NCBI RefSeq assembly: GCF_000418325.1
Contig: NC_021658.1
Span: 8,756,001-8,820,000 of the forward strand
DNA from: Sorangium cellulosum So0157-2
GTDB lineage: Bacteria > Myxococcota_A > Polyangia > Polyangiales > Polyangiaceae
DNA: 64,000 bases
Direction: 5' to 3'
In this document: positions 31,247 to 40,481 of the stretch, piece by piece
Numbering within the stretch: position 1 is the stretch's first letter
Layout: each line of letters starts with the position of its first letter
The notes under the pieces: model-generated
Told to the model about the DNA's origin: nothing
The model's database searches: none
Seen by the model: only the letters and a program-made list of their open reading frames with translations
Made by a program: the position numbers and the translations under genes

Positions 31247-34200
31247 TCGTCGCCCGACCTGGCGCCCGCGGCGCACGAGAGCCGCTGCATCATCGACGCG
31301 GTCCGCAGCACCCCTTCGCCCCCCGCCCCGCCCCCCTGCCCCCGCGGCGCCGTCCACCGCGCGATCAGCGCCGCGTCTGCCGCCGCCTCGCCCCGCCGCC
31401 TCGAGTCGGCGACCGCGAGGTGCAGCGCCTCCAGACACACGCGCTCGCGCCCCCAGCGCACCGCCGCGATGCCCTGGTCGCCGAGCGCGATCGCGGGCAG
31501 CGCCCGCCGATCGAGGCGCAGCGCGCGCTCCGGATCGAGCGCCACGAGCGCGCGCCACGCGCCCCGCATGGCGCGGCAGCGCGCGTCGCTCGCGGCGGTC
31601 AGCGTCGACCAGGGCGCCAGCGCGACCACCTCGCCCGCCGTCCCTGCCAGGCGATCGAGCGCCGCGGCCCCCGCGGTCTCGGCCGCGGGGCCGTCGAGCA
31701 CCAGCACGCCGGCCTCCCCGTCGTCGCGCCGGGCGAGCGCCATCGACCGGCCCCGCAGCTCCTCGCGCTCGAGCCCCACGACGCGCGCGGGCTGCCGGGG
31801 CTCCGGCCCGTGCTCCTCGATGGCCGCGCGGCGCCGGTGCTCGCCGAGCACGACGGCGCGGCCCGGGCCGAGCAGGAGACCGGGGGCCCGCCCCGCGGAC
31901 CCGTCCACGGGGCTCCGGCGCGGCTCGAGCGCGGGGAGCGCCCGCGCGCCCTCGGGGCCGAGCAGCAGCTCGCCCGCCTCGGCGACGACGAGCAGCGCGG
32001 CCTCGCCGCCCGGCGCGAGCAGCGGCACCGCGGCGGCCCGCTGCGCGCCGCGCCTGAAGCCCGGCGCGAGCTCGGTCGCGTTCAGCCGCAGCGGCTCGCC
32101 GCGCAAGTCGAACGGCAGGCGAACCACCACGCTGTGCGTCCGCAGCGCCGCGGCCCTCGGGCCGCCTCGCCCCGGCGCGGCGCCGCCCTTCCCCGGCGCC
32201 GCGCCCTCCGGCGGCGCGTCCTCGGACGGCGGCGGCGGCGCGCCATCGTCCGGCCGCGCGGCGCGCTCGGGCTCCGGCGCGTCGGCGACGATCTCCAGCG
32301 TGTCGCCGTACGGCGTCGCCACGCCCCATCGCTCCGATCCCGCCGCGGGCGCCGCGCCCGGCAGCGGCGCCGGCAGGCCGACCGGCGCGCACGACAGCAC
32401 CGGCAGCCCCGCCGCCTCCTGCGGCCGGCCGCCGCCCGGGCACGCCGCCGCGCCCGCCCCGTCCGCCTCCGCTCCCCCGCATCCGGGCGCCGGCGCGGCG
32501 GCGACGGCCGGCACGGCCGGCGACGGCTCGCCCGCGCCCCAGCCGAGCCGCACCACGCCGACCAGCGCGCAGCCGAGCGCGGAGCAGGCGCCCTGGAACG
32601 ACGACGGCGTCACCGGCGAGCGCCCCGCGGCGCGCCACGTCCGGCCGTGATCGAGCGTCTCGTGGAGCTCCGCGCCGCGCGTGACGAGCACGCCGTGATC
32701 GCCGGTCACCACCATCGCCGCCGGCTCCGGCGGCAAGGCGTGCGGCGAGATCGCCCCGTCCGCCGCGATCGTGACGCCGAGGCTCGCCTGCCCCACGGGA
32801 TCGGGCCACTCGATCGACGACAGCCACCCGTCGACCCCGCCGTCCTCGCGCGCGCGGAAGCGCCGGTCGACGAGCGCCCGCGCCCCGTCGCGCGGAGGCG
32901 GCGTCCAGTACCAGCCGGGAGGGCGCGCGCCGAGCTGCACGACCCGCGCGCCCCCCTCGTCGCGCCAGAGCCGCGCGCCGACCGGCGCCGGCAGCGCGCC
33001 GCCCTCGCCCTGCAGCAGCGCGACCGCGCTCCCGTCCCGGCGCGGCGCCCAGCCGACCAGCGACTCCGCCTCGCCGAGCTCGATCGCGCGCTCCACCCAG
33101 GCGCCCGGGCCGCGCCGCACGCAGATCCGCGGGTGGACCACGACCTCGCCGTAGCGGCGACCGCGCTCCTCGTCGCTCACGAGCCGCGGCGACGCCGCGC
33201 AGCCGCCGACGTAGCCGACCGCGCCGCCGTCGTCGGCCACGAAGAACCCCTCGTCGCTGAAGGCGCGCTCGACCAGCGGCGCCTCGCCGCGCTCCGAGCG
33301 CAGCACGTAGCTGCCGTGGCCCCCGTAGTCGTCCCACGCGCACAGGAACAGCAGCCCGTCCTCCGCGCGCATCGGCGCGCAGTCCAGCCCGTCCGGGAGC
33401 CAGCCGGCGAGCCGCTCGCGCGTCGCGCCCGTGCGCGCGTCGATCCGCGCGACCCCGCCCTCGAACACCCCGAGCGCGGTCCCGTCGGGCAAGAGCGCGC
33501 CGGCCGAGACGGCCGCCTCGAGCGGCGCGAGCCGCGCGCGCTCCTCGAGGGCCAGCGCCTCGCGCTCGCCGGCCCGGCCGCCCGCGAAGAGCAGCTGGAA
33601 CGCGCCGGCCGCCGGCGTCGCGCGGAGATCGCCGTCGGGGCGGCCGAGCGAGCCGTCCGGCAGCACGGCGACGCGCCCGAGCGCCGTGGCGAGCCAGAGC
33701 GCGTCCGGCGCGGCGCCGAGGCCGCGCGCGCCGAGCCCGATCCGCCGGCCCGCGTCGATCCACGTCCTGCCGCCGTCCGCGGTCGTCGCCGCGCGGCCGA
33801 AGACGTCGAGGCGCGCCGCGCGCTCCGCGTCGAGCGCGGCGAGATCGTGGATCGCCGGCGCCTCGAGCGCCCGGCCGCGGTCCTCGCCCGGCGGGAGCAC
33901 GCGCGGCCCCTGCTCCGTGAAGATCACGACGCCGCCCAGGCCGTTCCTGGCGCCCCGCACCGCGCGGGCGCCGCCGCCGAGCGCCACCTCCGCGAGCGGC
34001 CCCGTGAAGCCGCGCGACCGGAACGCCCTGCGCCGGGTCCAGTGGAGGAAGCCCCCGCCGAGGTGGGGCGCGATCGCGAGCGACCCGACGACCGGATCGC
34101 CGGACGCCCACAGATCGGGCTCCCACGCCGCCGCGACGACGCGCCCGCCCCCGCCGAGCTCGAGCCGCGCGCCCGCCGCGACGACGCGATCCACGACGGC

Positions 34201-34464
34201 CGCGTCCGGCCCGCCGTGCGTCACGCGGAACACGTCCGCGAGCCCGTGCACGTAGCGGACCCCCGCCGGCGCGGCGCCGGCCGCGACCAAGGCGCCCCAC
34301 GCGCCCGGCGCGCCCGGCACGCGCGACACACCCGCGCCCGCAGCGCGCCCGACGCGCGCCGGCCGAGCGGCCGCCGCAGCGCCGCGCGCGGGGGCCGGCT
34401 CGGGCGCGCGCGCGCAGGCGGCCGCGAGCAGCGCCGTGAGCAGACCGAGCGAGCGCGCCAGCAT
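31243..34464 (-). CDS. Giant propeller-like lipoprotein, paralogue C of three
   Basis: 1,073 residues. MLARSLGLLTALLAAACARA has the lipobox. The family marks are present: RLDVFGRAATTADGGRTWID, CVRRGPGAWVERAIELGEAE, LHETLDHGRTWRAAGRSPV, ACSALGCALVGVVRLGW, and CLEALHLAV. It is first in the three-gene set, so the promoter should lie in the 138-bp gap facing mug. Its stop overlaps the start of B. A Gly/Pro/Asp-rich linker around residues 700-780 replaces sequence present in the others. Confidence 0.85.
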   Translation of the reverse strand: MLARSLGLLTALLAAACARAPEPAPARGAAAAARPARVGRAAGAGVSRVPGAPGAWGALVAAGAAPAGVRYVHGLADVFRVTHGGPDAAVVDRVVAAGARLELGGGGRVVAAAWEPDLWASGDPVVGSLAIAPHLGGGFLHWTRRRAFRSRGFTGPLAEVALGGGARAVRGARNGLGGVVIFTEQGPRVLPPGEDRGRALEAPAIHDLAALDAERAARLDVFGRAATTADGGRTWIDAGRRIGLGARGLGAAPDALWLATALGRVAVLPDGSLGRPDGDLRATPAAGAFQLLFAGGRAGEREALALEERARLAPLEAAVSAGALLPDGTALGVFEGGVARIDARTGATRERLAGWLPDGLDCAPMRAEDGLLFLCAWDDYGGHGSYVLRSERGEAPLVERAFSDEGFFVADDGGAVGYVGGCAASPRLVSDEERGRRYGEVVVHPRICVRRGPGAWVERAIELGEAESLVGWAPRRDGSAVALLQGEGGALPAPVGARLWRDEGGARVVQLGARPPGWYWTPPPRDGARALVDRRFRAREDGGVDGWLSSIEWPDPVGQASLGVTIAADGAISPHALPPEPAAMVVTGDHGVLVTRGAELHETLDHGRTWRAAGRSPVTPSSFQGACSALGCALVGVVRLGWGAGEPSPAVPAVAAAPAPGCGGAEADGAGAAACPGGGRPQEAAGLPVLSCAPVGLPAPLPGAAPAAGSERWGVATPYGDTLEIVADAPEPERAARPDDGAPPPPSEDAPPEGAAPGKGGAAPGRGGPRAAALRTHSVVVRLPFDLRGEPLRLNATELAPGFRRGAQRAAAVPLLAPGGEAALLVVAEAGELLLGPEGARALPALEPRRSPVDGSAGRAPGLLLGPGRAVVLGEHRRRAAIEEHGPEPRQPARVVGLEREELRGRSMALARRDDGEAGVLVLDGPAAETAGAAALDRLAGTAGEVVALAPWSTLTAASDARCRAMRGAWRALVALDPERALRLDRRALPAIALGDQGIAAVRWGRERVCLEALHLAVADSRRRGEAAADAALIARWTAPRGQGGGAGGEGVLRTASMMQRLSCAAGARSGDE

Positions 34465-34602
34465 CGGGGAACGCACGACGGTATCCGCTGTACCGCCCCC
34501 GTCCAGCGCCGATTCACCTCCTCCCGCCGACAGCCGCGCTCTCCCCGCGCGCCGCCGTCGTAAGCTGCGCCCCGCCGCGCCCCCGCTCGCCCCCGAAAGC
34601 CC

Positions 34603-35181
34603 GTGCCCACCCCTCGCCGACCCCGAAGGCCCACCCGCGAAGAGATCCTCGCCGCCGCCGGCAAGACGGTGCCGGACGTCATCGCCCCCGACCTCCGCGT
34701 CCTCTTCTGCGGCATCAACCCGGGCCTCTACACGGCCGCCGTCGGGCACAACTTCGCCCGCCCGGGCAACCGGTTCTGGCCGGCGCTGCACGCCGGCGGG
34801 TTCACCGATCGCGTGCTCTCTCCGTTCGAGGAGCGCGAGCTGCTGAAGCTCGGTTACGGGATCACCAACGTGGTCGAGCGAGCGACCGCATCGGCCGATG
34901 AGCTCTCCGCCGACGAGCTCGCCGCCGGCGGAGCGCGGCTCGCGGCCAAGGTGCGGCGCTACCGCCCGCGCATCCTCGCCGTGCTCGGGATCGGCGCCTA
35001 CCGGAGCGCGTTCGGCAGGCCCCACGCCGCGCCCGGCCCGCAGCCGGAGACGCTCGACGCGACGAGGATCTGGGTGCTGCCGAACCCGAGCGGGCTCAAC
35101 GCCAGCTACCAGCCGGAGAAGCTCGCAGCGATGTTCCGCGCCTTGCACGACGCGGTCGCGTCTGCCCCCGTCTCGCCGTGA
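34603..35181 (+). CDS. mug: Mismatch-specific uracil/thymine-DNA glycosylase
   Basis: Removes uracil or thymine opposite guanine. 192 residues with the family motifs VLFCGINPGLYTAAVGHNFA, PGNRFWPALHAGGF, YGITNVVERATA and the C-terminal WVLPNPSGLNASYQ. These are the GINPG and NPSGLN active-site loops of the Mug/TDG family. The start codon is a GTG at 34603 giving a basic N-terminus; no ATG is nearby. Divergent from the giant lipoprotein cluster. Confidence 0.93.
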   Translation: MPTPRRPRRPTREEILAAAGKTVPDVIAPDLRVLFCGINPGLYTAAVGHNFARPGNRFWPALHAGGFTDRVLSPFEERELLKLGYGITNVVERATASADELSADELAAGGARLAAKVRRYRPRILAVLGIGAYRSAFGRPHAAPGPQPETLDATRIWVLPNPSGLNASYQPEKLAAMFRALHDAVASAPVSP

Positions 35182-35353
35182 GCCGCCGCGCGCGCCGACG
35201 CCGTTCTCCCGAAAGGTGGTGCCCGTCTGCCGCCGTCGCGCGACATCCGTGCTCCGCCGACTCGGCCCCTCGCGCTCAGGCCAGCTCGGCGCTCGCGGGC
35301 GACAGGCGGGCTTCCCGGCCGGCGCGCGCTCGCCGCCTCGCGCGCATTCGCGC

Positions 35354-35854
35354 CTACTCGGGCAGCGCGCTCTCCTCTTCCTGAGGCACCTTCGCGCGGG
35401 CGCTGCGCGCCTCTTCCCGCAGGGCCGCGAGGCCGGGCGGCCCCTCGGGCGAGCGCGCGCCGCGGTTGCTCACCGCGGCGAGCCAGGCCATCGGCGAGTC
35501 GGGCGTCCTCGGCGTGACGAGGAGGACCCCGCGGGTCGCGTAGCGCGAACAGCCGTCCTCGCACACGGGCAGCACGAGGCGGAGCCCGCCGCCGCCGCCC
35601 TGGCTCACGAGCGGCGCGACGCGCACCTCCGCCGGCGGCGGCGCGAAGGCGGCCAGCATCGTTCGCTCGAGCAGCGCCACGAATGTCCCTCGAGACGTCG
35701 CGGGCGGCTCCGGAGCCGGCATCGCGGCGCGCGCCGACGCGTCGGGCCGGCTCGGCGGGAGCGCGAAGAGCCCCGCCCCATCGGCCGCGTTCGCCGGCGA
35801 CGGCGCGCTCGCGAGCGCGAAGGCGAACGAAGCCAGCTTGAGTCCGAATCGCAT
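35354..35854 (-). CDS. Small exported protein of unknown function
   Basis: 166 residues. MRFGLKLASFAFALASAPSP with ANAA gives a cleavable signal peptide. The mature part has a Gly-rich loop (VSQGGGGGLRLVLPVC), one possible disulfide in CEDGC, then TRGVLLVTPRTPDSPMAWLA and an acidic, Glu-rich C-terminus. No family recognised. GGGAG 7 nt before the ATG supports the start. It is divergent from the sensor kinase downstream and convergent with mug. Confidence 0.7.
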   Translation of the reverse strand: MRFGLKLASFAFALASAPSPANAADGAGLFALPPSRPDASARAAMPAPEPPATSRGTFVALLERTMLAAFAPPPAEVRVAPLVSQGGGGGLRLVLPVCEDGCSRYATRGVLLVTPRTPDSPMAWLAAVSNRGARSPEGPPGLAALREEARSARAKVPQEEESALPE

Positions 35855-36157
35855 AGGTGCTCCCTCGGCGAAGCATCCAGCAGGCCCCATGCCAGCCGCG
35901 CGCGGCCCGCCGCCGCGGCGCGATGCCCCTCGGCGCTGTCCGCTCCGCTCGCCGCGCGTGACGGATCGCCACAGCGTGGTGCAAGTCGTACAAGGTAGAA
36001 GGTACAAGACACGAGGCCCGAGGCGCCCGGCCTGTGCAGCGCAGCGCCGCGGCCAGTGAGCGCGCGGCGGGAGAACCAACGTTCGACCCTCCGCCGCGGC
36101 CGTGCGAGCGCCGCTTTCGCTTGCCAGACGGTCCGCTCGCCGTTAACCGTCATCGTT
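35855..36157. other. Divergent intergenic region, 303 bp, with GTACAAG direct repeats
   Basis: Lies between the small exported protein and the sensor kinase. Two GTACAAG heptamers at 35988 and 36002 (14-bp spacing) lie in the AT-richest part and may be regulator half-sites on the kinase side. No gene seen. Confidence 0.4.
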
Positions 36158-38704
36158 ATGCCCGACCGAAGGCCAGGGCTGAGCCCTTACGAGATGAAGG
36201 CCCCTCTCCAGCCTGGCGCCCCCCTTCCGACGACGCCGTCCGAGCCCGTCGCGAGCATTCTGCTCGTCGACGATCACCGCCCCAACCTCCTCGCCCTCGA
36301 GGCCGTGCTCGATCCGCTGCGCCAGCGGCTCGTCACCGCGCAATCCGGCGAGGAGGCGCTCGAGCACCTGAGCCGCGAGGAGTTCGCGCTGATCCTCATG
36401 GACGTGAAGATGCGCGGTATCGACGGCTTCGAGACGGCCGCGCGCGTGAGGGGGCTCGATCGCGCGAGGCACACGCCGATTATCTTCATCTCGGGGCTGC
36501 CGGAGGACGAGGATCGACTGTATCGCGGCTACCGCGAGGGCGCGGTCGATTATGTCGTCAAGCCGTTCAATCCCGACATCCTCCGCGCCAAGGTGGCCGT
36601 CTTCGTCGAGCTGCACCGCAGGGCCGAGCAGATCAAGCGGCAGGAGGCGGCGCTCCGCGAGCTCGAGCGCCAGGCGAGCGACGAGGTGTTCCGGCGCATC
36701 ATGGACACCAGCATGATGGGCCTGCTCTTCAGCGACTACGAAGGGCGCGTGCTGGAGGCGAACGACTGCTTCCTCTCGATGGTCGGCTACACCCGCGAAG
36801 ACATCAAGGCGGGCCTGCTCACCTGGCAGCAGCTCTCCCCGCCGGAGTACGAGCACGTGCACCACGACGCGGTGAACGAGCTGAGCCTCCGTGGGGCCAC
36901 GAAGCAGTTCGAGAAGGAGTACATCCGCAAGGACGGCAAGCGCGTGGCGGTCCTCGTCGGCTCCGCCCGCATCGAGACGCAGAAGCGCAACCTCACCTAC
37001 GTGCTCGACATCAGCGAGCGCAAGCGCGCCGAGGCCAACGTCAGCCTCCTCGCGGGCGCGGGGGAGATCCTCTCGTCCTCGCTCGATTTCCGCGAGACGC
37101 TCGGGCAGCTCGCCCGGCTCGTCGTCCCGCTCCTCGCCGACTGGTGCGCGGTGGACATCCAGGCGCAGGAGGGCGGCATCCAGCGCGTCGCCGTCCAGCA
37201 CACCGACCCCGCGAAGGTGACGCTCGTCCGGCAGATCGAGGAGAAGTACCCCGTCGATCCCGCGGCGAGCCGCGGCGTGCCGAAGGTGCTCCGGACCGGC
37301 GAGACCGAGTGGTCCTCCGACATCCCGGACTCGCTGCTCGTCGAGAACGCGCGGGACGAGGAGCACCTCCGGATGGCGCGCGACCTCGGCCTCCGGTCGT
37401 ACCTGGTCGTGCCGCTCGCGGCGCGCGGGCGCGTCCTCGGCGCGATCACGCTCGCGCACGCGGAGTCGGGCCGGCGCTACACGAAGGCCGACGTGCAGTT
37501 CGCCGAGGAGCTCGCCCGGCGCGCCGCCCTCAGCGTCGACAACGCGCTGCTCTTCGAGCGCGAGGTCACGGTGCGCAAGGAGGTCGAGACGCTCGCGGAG
37601 GAGCTGAAGCACAGCGAGGCGCAGTTCCGGCTGCTCGCCGAGACGATGCCGCAGCTCGTGTGGACCAACCGCCCGGACGGCCACCACGAGTACTTCAACC
37701 AGCGCTGGTACGACTACACCGGGCTGACCGCCGACGACACGGGGGGCGAGGGCTGGAGCCGGATCATCCACCCCGAGGAGCACGAGCGGGCGATCGAGAC
37801 GTGGCGGCAGGCGCTGCGCACGGGCGAGCCGTACGAGAGCCAGTGCCGGCTCCGGCGCGCCGACGGGGCCTACCGCTGGTTCATCGGCCGGGCGGTCGCG
37901 GCGCGCGACGGGTCGGGCCGCATCGTCCGGTGGTTCGGCACGTACACGGACATCGACGATCAGAAGCGCGCCGAGGAGGAGCGGCAGCGGCTCGTGCAGG
38001 CGCTGGAGCGCAGCAACAAGGAGCTCGATCAGTTCGCGTACGTCACGAGCCACGACCTCAAGGCGCCGCTCCGCGGCATCGCCAACCTCTCGCAGTGGAT
38101 CGAGGAGGACCTGAACGACAAGATGACGGCGGAGAGCCGGAAGCAGCTCGATCTGCTCCGCGGGCGCGTCCACCGGCTCGAGAACCTCATCGACGGCATC
38201 CTGAGCTATTCGCGGGCGGGCCGCGTCCGGGAGAAGCCCGAGGCGATCGACGTCGGCAAGCTCCTCCGGGAGATCGTCGAGCTGCTCGCGCCCCCGCCCG
38301 AGACGCGGGTGGAGATCGCCCCCGACATGCCCGTCCTGGTCACCGAGCGCGCGCCGCTCCAGCAGACGTTCCTGAACCTCATCAGCAACGCGCTGAAGCA
38401 CGCGGGGCGCGCCGATCCGGAGGTCCGGATCGGCGCGCGGGACGCCGGCCCGTTCTGGGAGTTCTCGGTCTCGGACAACGGGTCGGGCATCGCGCCCGAG
38501 TACCACGACCGGATCTGGGGCATCTTCCAGACGCTGAAGGCGCGCGACAAGGTCGAGGGGACGGGCATCGGCCTGTCGGTCGTGCAGAAGATCGTCCAGA
38601 GCAAGGGCGCGCGCGCGTGGGTCGAGTCCGCCGTCGGTGCCGGCGCCACCTTCCGGTTCACCTGGCCGAAGCTCGAGGCCAGGGAGCCCTCCTCGCCCGG
38701 CTGA
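36158..38704 (+). CDS. Sensor histidine kinase with N-terminal receiver (REC-PAS-GAF-PAS-HisKA-HATPase)
   Basis: 848-residue soluble kinase. REC: SILLVDDHRPNLLALEAVL with phospho-Asp82 in LILMDVKM and Lys in YVVKPFNPD. PAS 1 around residues 180-290 (MDTSMMGLLFSDYEGRVLEA). GAF around 310-470. PAS 2 with PAC around 490-610 (LVWTNRPDGHHEYFNQRWYD). HisKA of the phytochrome-like type, FAYVTSHDLKAPLRGIANLS (His632). HATPase with NLISNALKHAG, SVSDNGSGIAPEYHDRIWGI and GTGIGLSVV. There are no membrane segments. An upstream receiver makes it a phosphorelay integrator rather than a simple sensor. Start codons at 36158 and 36194 are both possible; neither has a clear ribosome site. Confidence 0.92.
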   Translation: MPDRRPGLSPYEMKAPLQPGAPLPTTPSEPVASILLVDDHRPNLLALEAVLDPLRQRLVTAQSGEEALEHLSREEFALILMDVKMRGIDGFETAARVRGLDRARHTPIIFISGLPEDEDRLYRGYREGAVDYVVKPFNPDILRAKVAVFVELHRRAEQIKRQEAALRELERQASDEVFRRIMDTSMMGLLFSDYEGRVLEANDCFLSMVGYTREDIKAGLLTWQQLSPPEYEHVHHDAVNELSLRGATKQFEKEYIRKDGKRVAVLVGSARIETQKRNLTYVLDISERKRAEANVSLLAGAGEILSSSLDFRETLGQLARLVVPLLADWCAVDIQAQEGGIQRVAVQHTDPAKVTLVRQIEEKYPVDPAASRGVPKVLRTGETEWSSDIPDSLLVENARDEEHLRMARDLGLRSYLVVPLAARGRVLGAITLAHAESGRRYTKADVQFAEELARRAALSVDNALLFEREVTVRKEVETLAEELKHSEAQFRLLAETMPQLVWTNRPDGHHEYFNQRWYDYTGLTADDTGGEGWSRIIHPEEHERAIETWRQALRTGEPYESQCRLRRADGAYRWFIGRAVAARDGSGRIVRWFGTYTDIDDQKRAEEERQRLVQALERSNKELDQFAYVTSHDLKAPLRGIANLSQWIEEDLNDKMTAESRKQLDLLRGRVHRLENLIDGILSYSRAGRVREKPEAIDVGKLLREIVELLAPPPETRVEIAPDMPVLVTERAPLQQTFLNLISNALKHAGRADPEVRIGARDAGPFWEFSVSDNGSGIAPEYHDRIWGIFQTLKARDKVEGTGIGLSVVQKIVQSKGARAWVESAVGAGATFRFTWPKLEAREPSSPG

Positions 38705-38731
38705 TCCGGCCGGGCCCCGCGTCTCCCGCGC

Positions 38732-38780
38732 GTGACGCAGCGCCGCGCGCGGCCCACGGGTGACACAACGCCGCGCGCCG
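38732..38780 (+). repeat. Imperfect direct repeat, 29-bp spacing
   Basis: gtgacgcagcgccgcgcgc (from 38732) and gtgacacaacgccgcgcgc (from 38761) lie in the 248-bp gap after the sensor kinase. Possible paired regulatory sites; weak evidence. Confidence 0.3.
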
Positions 38781-38952
38781 CCCGAGAGCGCGCCGCAGCC
38801 TCCGGCTCGGCACGGAGTTTGAACTACCCACCGCGGTACAACAGGCGGCTCGAGGCGATGCGCGCCGGGGATGGCGGGACGTGGAAGGCACCGCTCCTTC
38901 TTCGGCGCCGTGTCGGTGTCTCTCGGGCCGCGACCTCGAAAGGAGGGTCCCC

Positions 38953-39525
38953 ATGCCGTCGGTCGTCCATCTGCCCAGGCTCTGCCTGGGCGCGCTTGCG
39001 ATCTCGCTGCTCTCCGCGTGCGCCGCGGCCCCGCCCGTGGAGCAGGCGCGGGCCGAACCCAGGTTGCCCAACCCGGGCCCCGATGGGGTCTACAAGGTCG
39101 AGTGGCCCGATCTCCGGGAGGGCGAAGATCGGTTCATCCGGCTCACCCTCGGCGACGACATCGCCGATGTCTGCCGGCTGCCCAAGACGAACTTCGCCTT
39201 CGACTCGTCCGAGCCGCTGCCCCAGGACCACCTGGAGCTCCGCGCGATCGTCGACTGTCTGCTCACCTCCAACCTCAAGGACGTCAGGATAGAGCTCGTC
39301 GGCCGGGCCGATCCGCGAGGTACGCAGGCCTACAATCAGGATCTCTCGCTTCGCCGCGCCACGCGGGTGAAGGAGATCCTCGTGAAGGAGGGCATCCCTG
39401 CGGACCGCGTCTCGGTGCGCGCGACGGGCGCGTCCGAGGCGGTCGGCAACCAGCCGATGTACTCCTACGGTTACGACCGCCGGGTCGACGTCGTGCTCAC
39501 CCGCCTCACCCACTCCCCCCGTTGA
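38953..39525 (+). CDS. OmpA/Pal-like lipoprotein
   Basis: 190 residues. MPSVVHLPRLCLGALAISLL with LLSAC gives a lipobox. The C-terminal half is an OmpA domain that binds peptidoglycan: TNFAFDSSEPLPQDHLELRA, DVRIELVGRADPRGTQAYNQ, LSLRRATRVKEILVKEG and the conserved GYDRRVDVVL end. It likely anchors the outer membrane to the wall. AGGAGG 7 nt before the ATG fixes the start. A long hairpin begins in its stop codon and probably ends the transcript. Confidence 0.9.
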   Translation: MPSVVHLPRLCLGALAISLLSACAAAPPVEQARAEPRLPNPGPDGVYKVEWPDLREGEDRFIRLTLGDDIADVCRLPKTNFAFDSSEPLPQDHLELRAIVDCLLTSNLKDVRIELVGRADPRGTQAYNQDLSLRRATRVKEILVKEGIPADRVSVRATGASEAVGNQPMYSYGYDRRVDVVLTRLTHSPR

Positions 39526-39648
39526 GAGGGGCTCGCCCGCTGCGGAGACGGGCCCACCTCGACGTTTTCGGTGCTCGGCGTACAAGAGTACGCCTGTGCG
39601 CCGAAAACGCCGATCTGGGCCCGTCTCCTGTGCGGGCGAGCCCCGCTC
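39524..39648. terminator. 125-bp structured hairpin, copy 1
   Basis: Left and right halves pair through almost their whole length: GGGGCTCGCCCGC with GCGGGCGAGCCCC, GGAGACGGGCCCA with TGGGCCCGTCTCC, GTTTTCGG with CCGAAAAC, and the tip GGCGTAC-AAGA-GTACGCC. It starts within the OmpA-like stop codon. A homologous hairpin at 54260-54386 keeps the pairing through compensatory changes. Confidence 0.85.
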
Positions 39649-39979
39649 GGCGGGCGTGGAGCAGGGGGCGCTTCTACCTTCCCCATCCTATTTCCCGATA
39701 GACCATCTTCCGTTTGCGACGGCGCGGCGGGGGTGCCGCGGCGGCGCCAGGGCCGGCGTGCGGCCTGGGGGGCCTCGCTGGGCGCGCGGCCTGGGGTGGG
39801 CGTGCGCGCGAGGCGCGGCACGACAGATGTGGCATTTCGTCACGGAGGCGTCACGGTGAGGGGGTGCGGCTGCAGGGACAAGCGGGCCGTACAGCGCGGT
39901 CTGCTGGTTGGTCCGGGGCCTGCAATGCATCCCCTCACGAACCGGCGGACGTCATGTCCGTCACAAGGAGACAAGAGCC
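39649..39979. other. Intergenic remainder, about 330 bp
   Basis: Between hairpin copy 1 and the YtxH-type gene. It has a lower-GC tract at 39675-39715 and a weak sigma-54-like element, TTGGTCCGGGGCCTGCA (39908-39924). That element has GG and GC in correct register but a poor -24 box, 57 nt before the YtxH-type start. No gene seen. Confidence 0.35.
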
Positions 39980-40471
39980 ATGACGAGACTGAATGACGCG
40001 GTGGGGACTGCGAAGGGTGTGTACGAGTCGGCGGCCGCCGGGGCGGGCGTCGCCGCGACGACGGCCAAGACGACGGCGTTCGACGTCGCAAAGGCGGTCG
40101 CCGGGATCGCCGCGACCATCGGGGCGCTCGGCTTCGACGACGTGCTCGGCTGGGTCGGCCTCGCGCGCAAGCGGAGCCCGCTCACGACGCTCGCGTTCTT
40201 CGGCGCCGGCGTCGCGGTGGGCGCGGGCGTGGCCATGCTGCTCTCGCCGACGTCCGGCGAGGCGCTGCGCCGCGACATCCTGAACCGCCTCGACGGCCTG
40301 AAGCGCCAGGCGACGCGCGGGGTCGAGCAGGCCGAGCGCACGGTCCACGACAAGGTCGGCGGCGCGGTCGACGCGGTGAAGGGCGCGGTCTCCTCCGAGA
40401 CCGGGAACTCGCATTACGGCATGGAGGGCGGGCGAGCCCAGGGCGGCGAGAGCGGTCACCACCTGAGCTGA
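39980..40471 (+). CDS. YtxH-type small membrane protein
   Basis: 163 residues. One glycine-rich membrane segment, TLAFFGAGVAVGAGVAMLLS, is followed by PTSGEALRRDILNRLDG, the pattern of YtxH/DUF883-like proteins (hydrophobic helix, then SGEE/RR amphipathic helix). The C-terminal 50 residues form charged, coiled-coil-like heptads (QATRGVEQAERTVHDKVGGA). Proteins of this sort are often stress- or envelope-related, and the function is not established. AAGGAG sits 9 nt before the ATG. The next gene follows after 10 nt, so the two are an operon. Confidence 0.8.
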   Translation: MTRLNDAVGTAKGVYESAAAGAGVAATTAKTTAFDVAKAVAGIAATIGALGFDDVLGWVGLARKRSPLTTLAFFGAGVAVGAGVAMLLSPTSGEALRRDILNRLDGLKRQATRGVEQAERTVHDKVGGAVDAVKGAVSSETGNSHYGMEGGRAQGGESGHHLS

Positions 40472-40481
40472 GGCGCCGGCC

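Noticed and set aside
28166..34300. A 2,044-codon minus-strand frame spanning two lipoprotein genes
   Set aside because: Its first half is out of frame with paralogue C and is Arg-rich. The true B gene begins at the GTG overlapping C.
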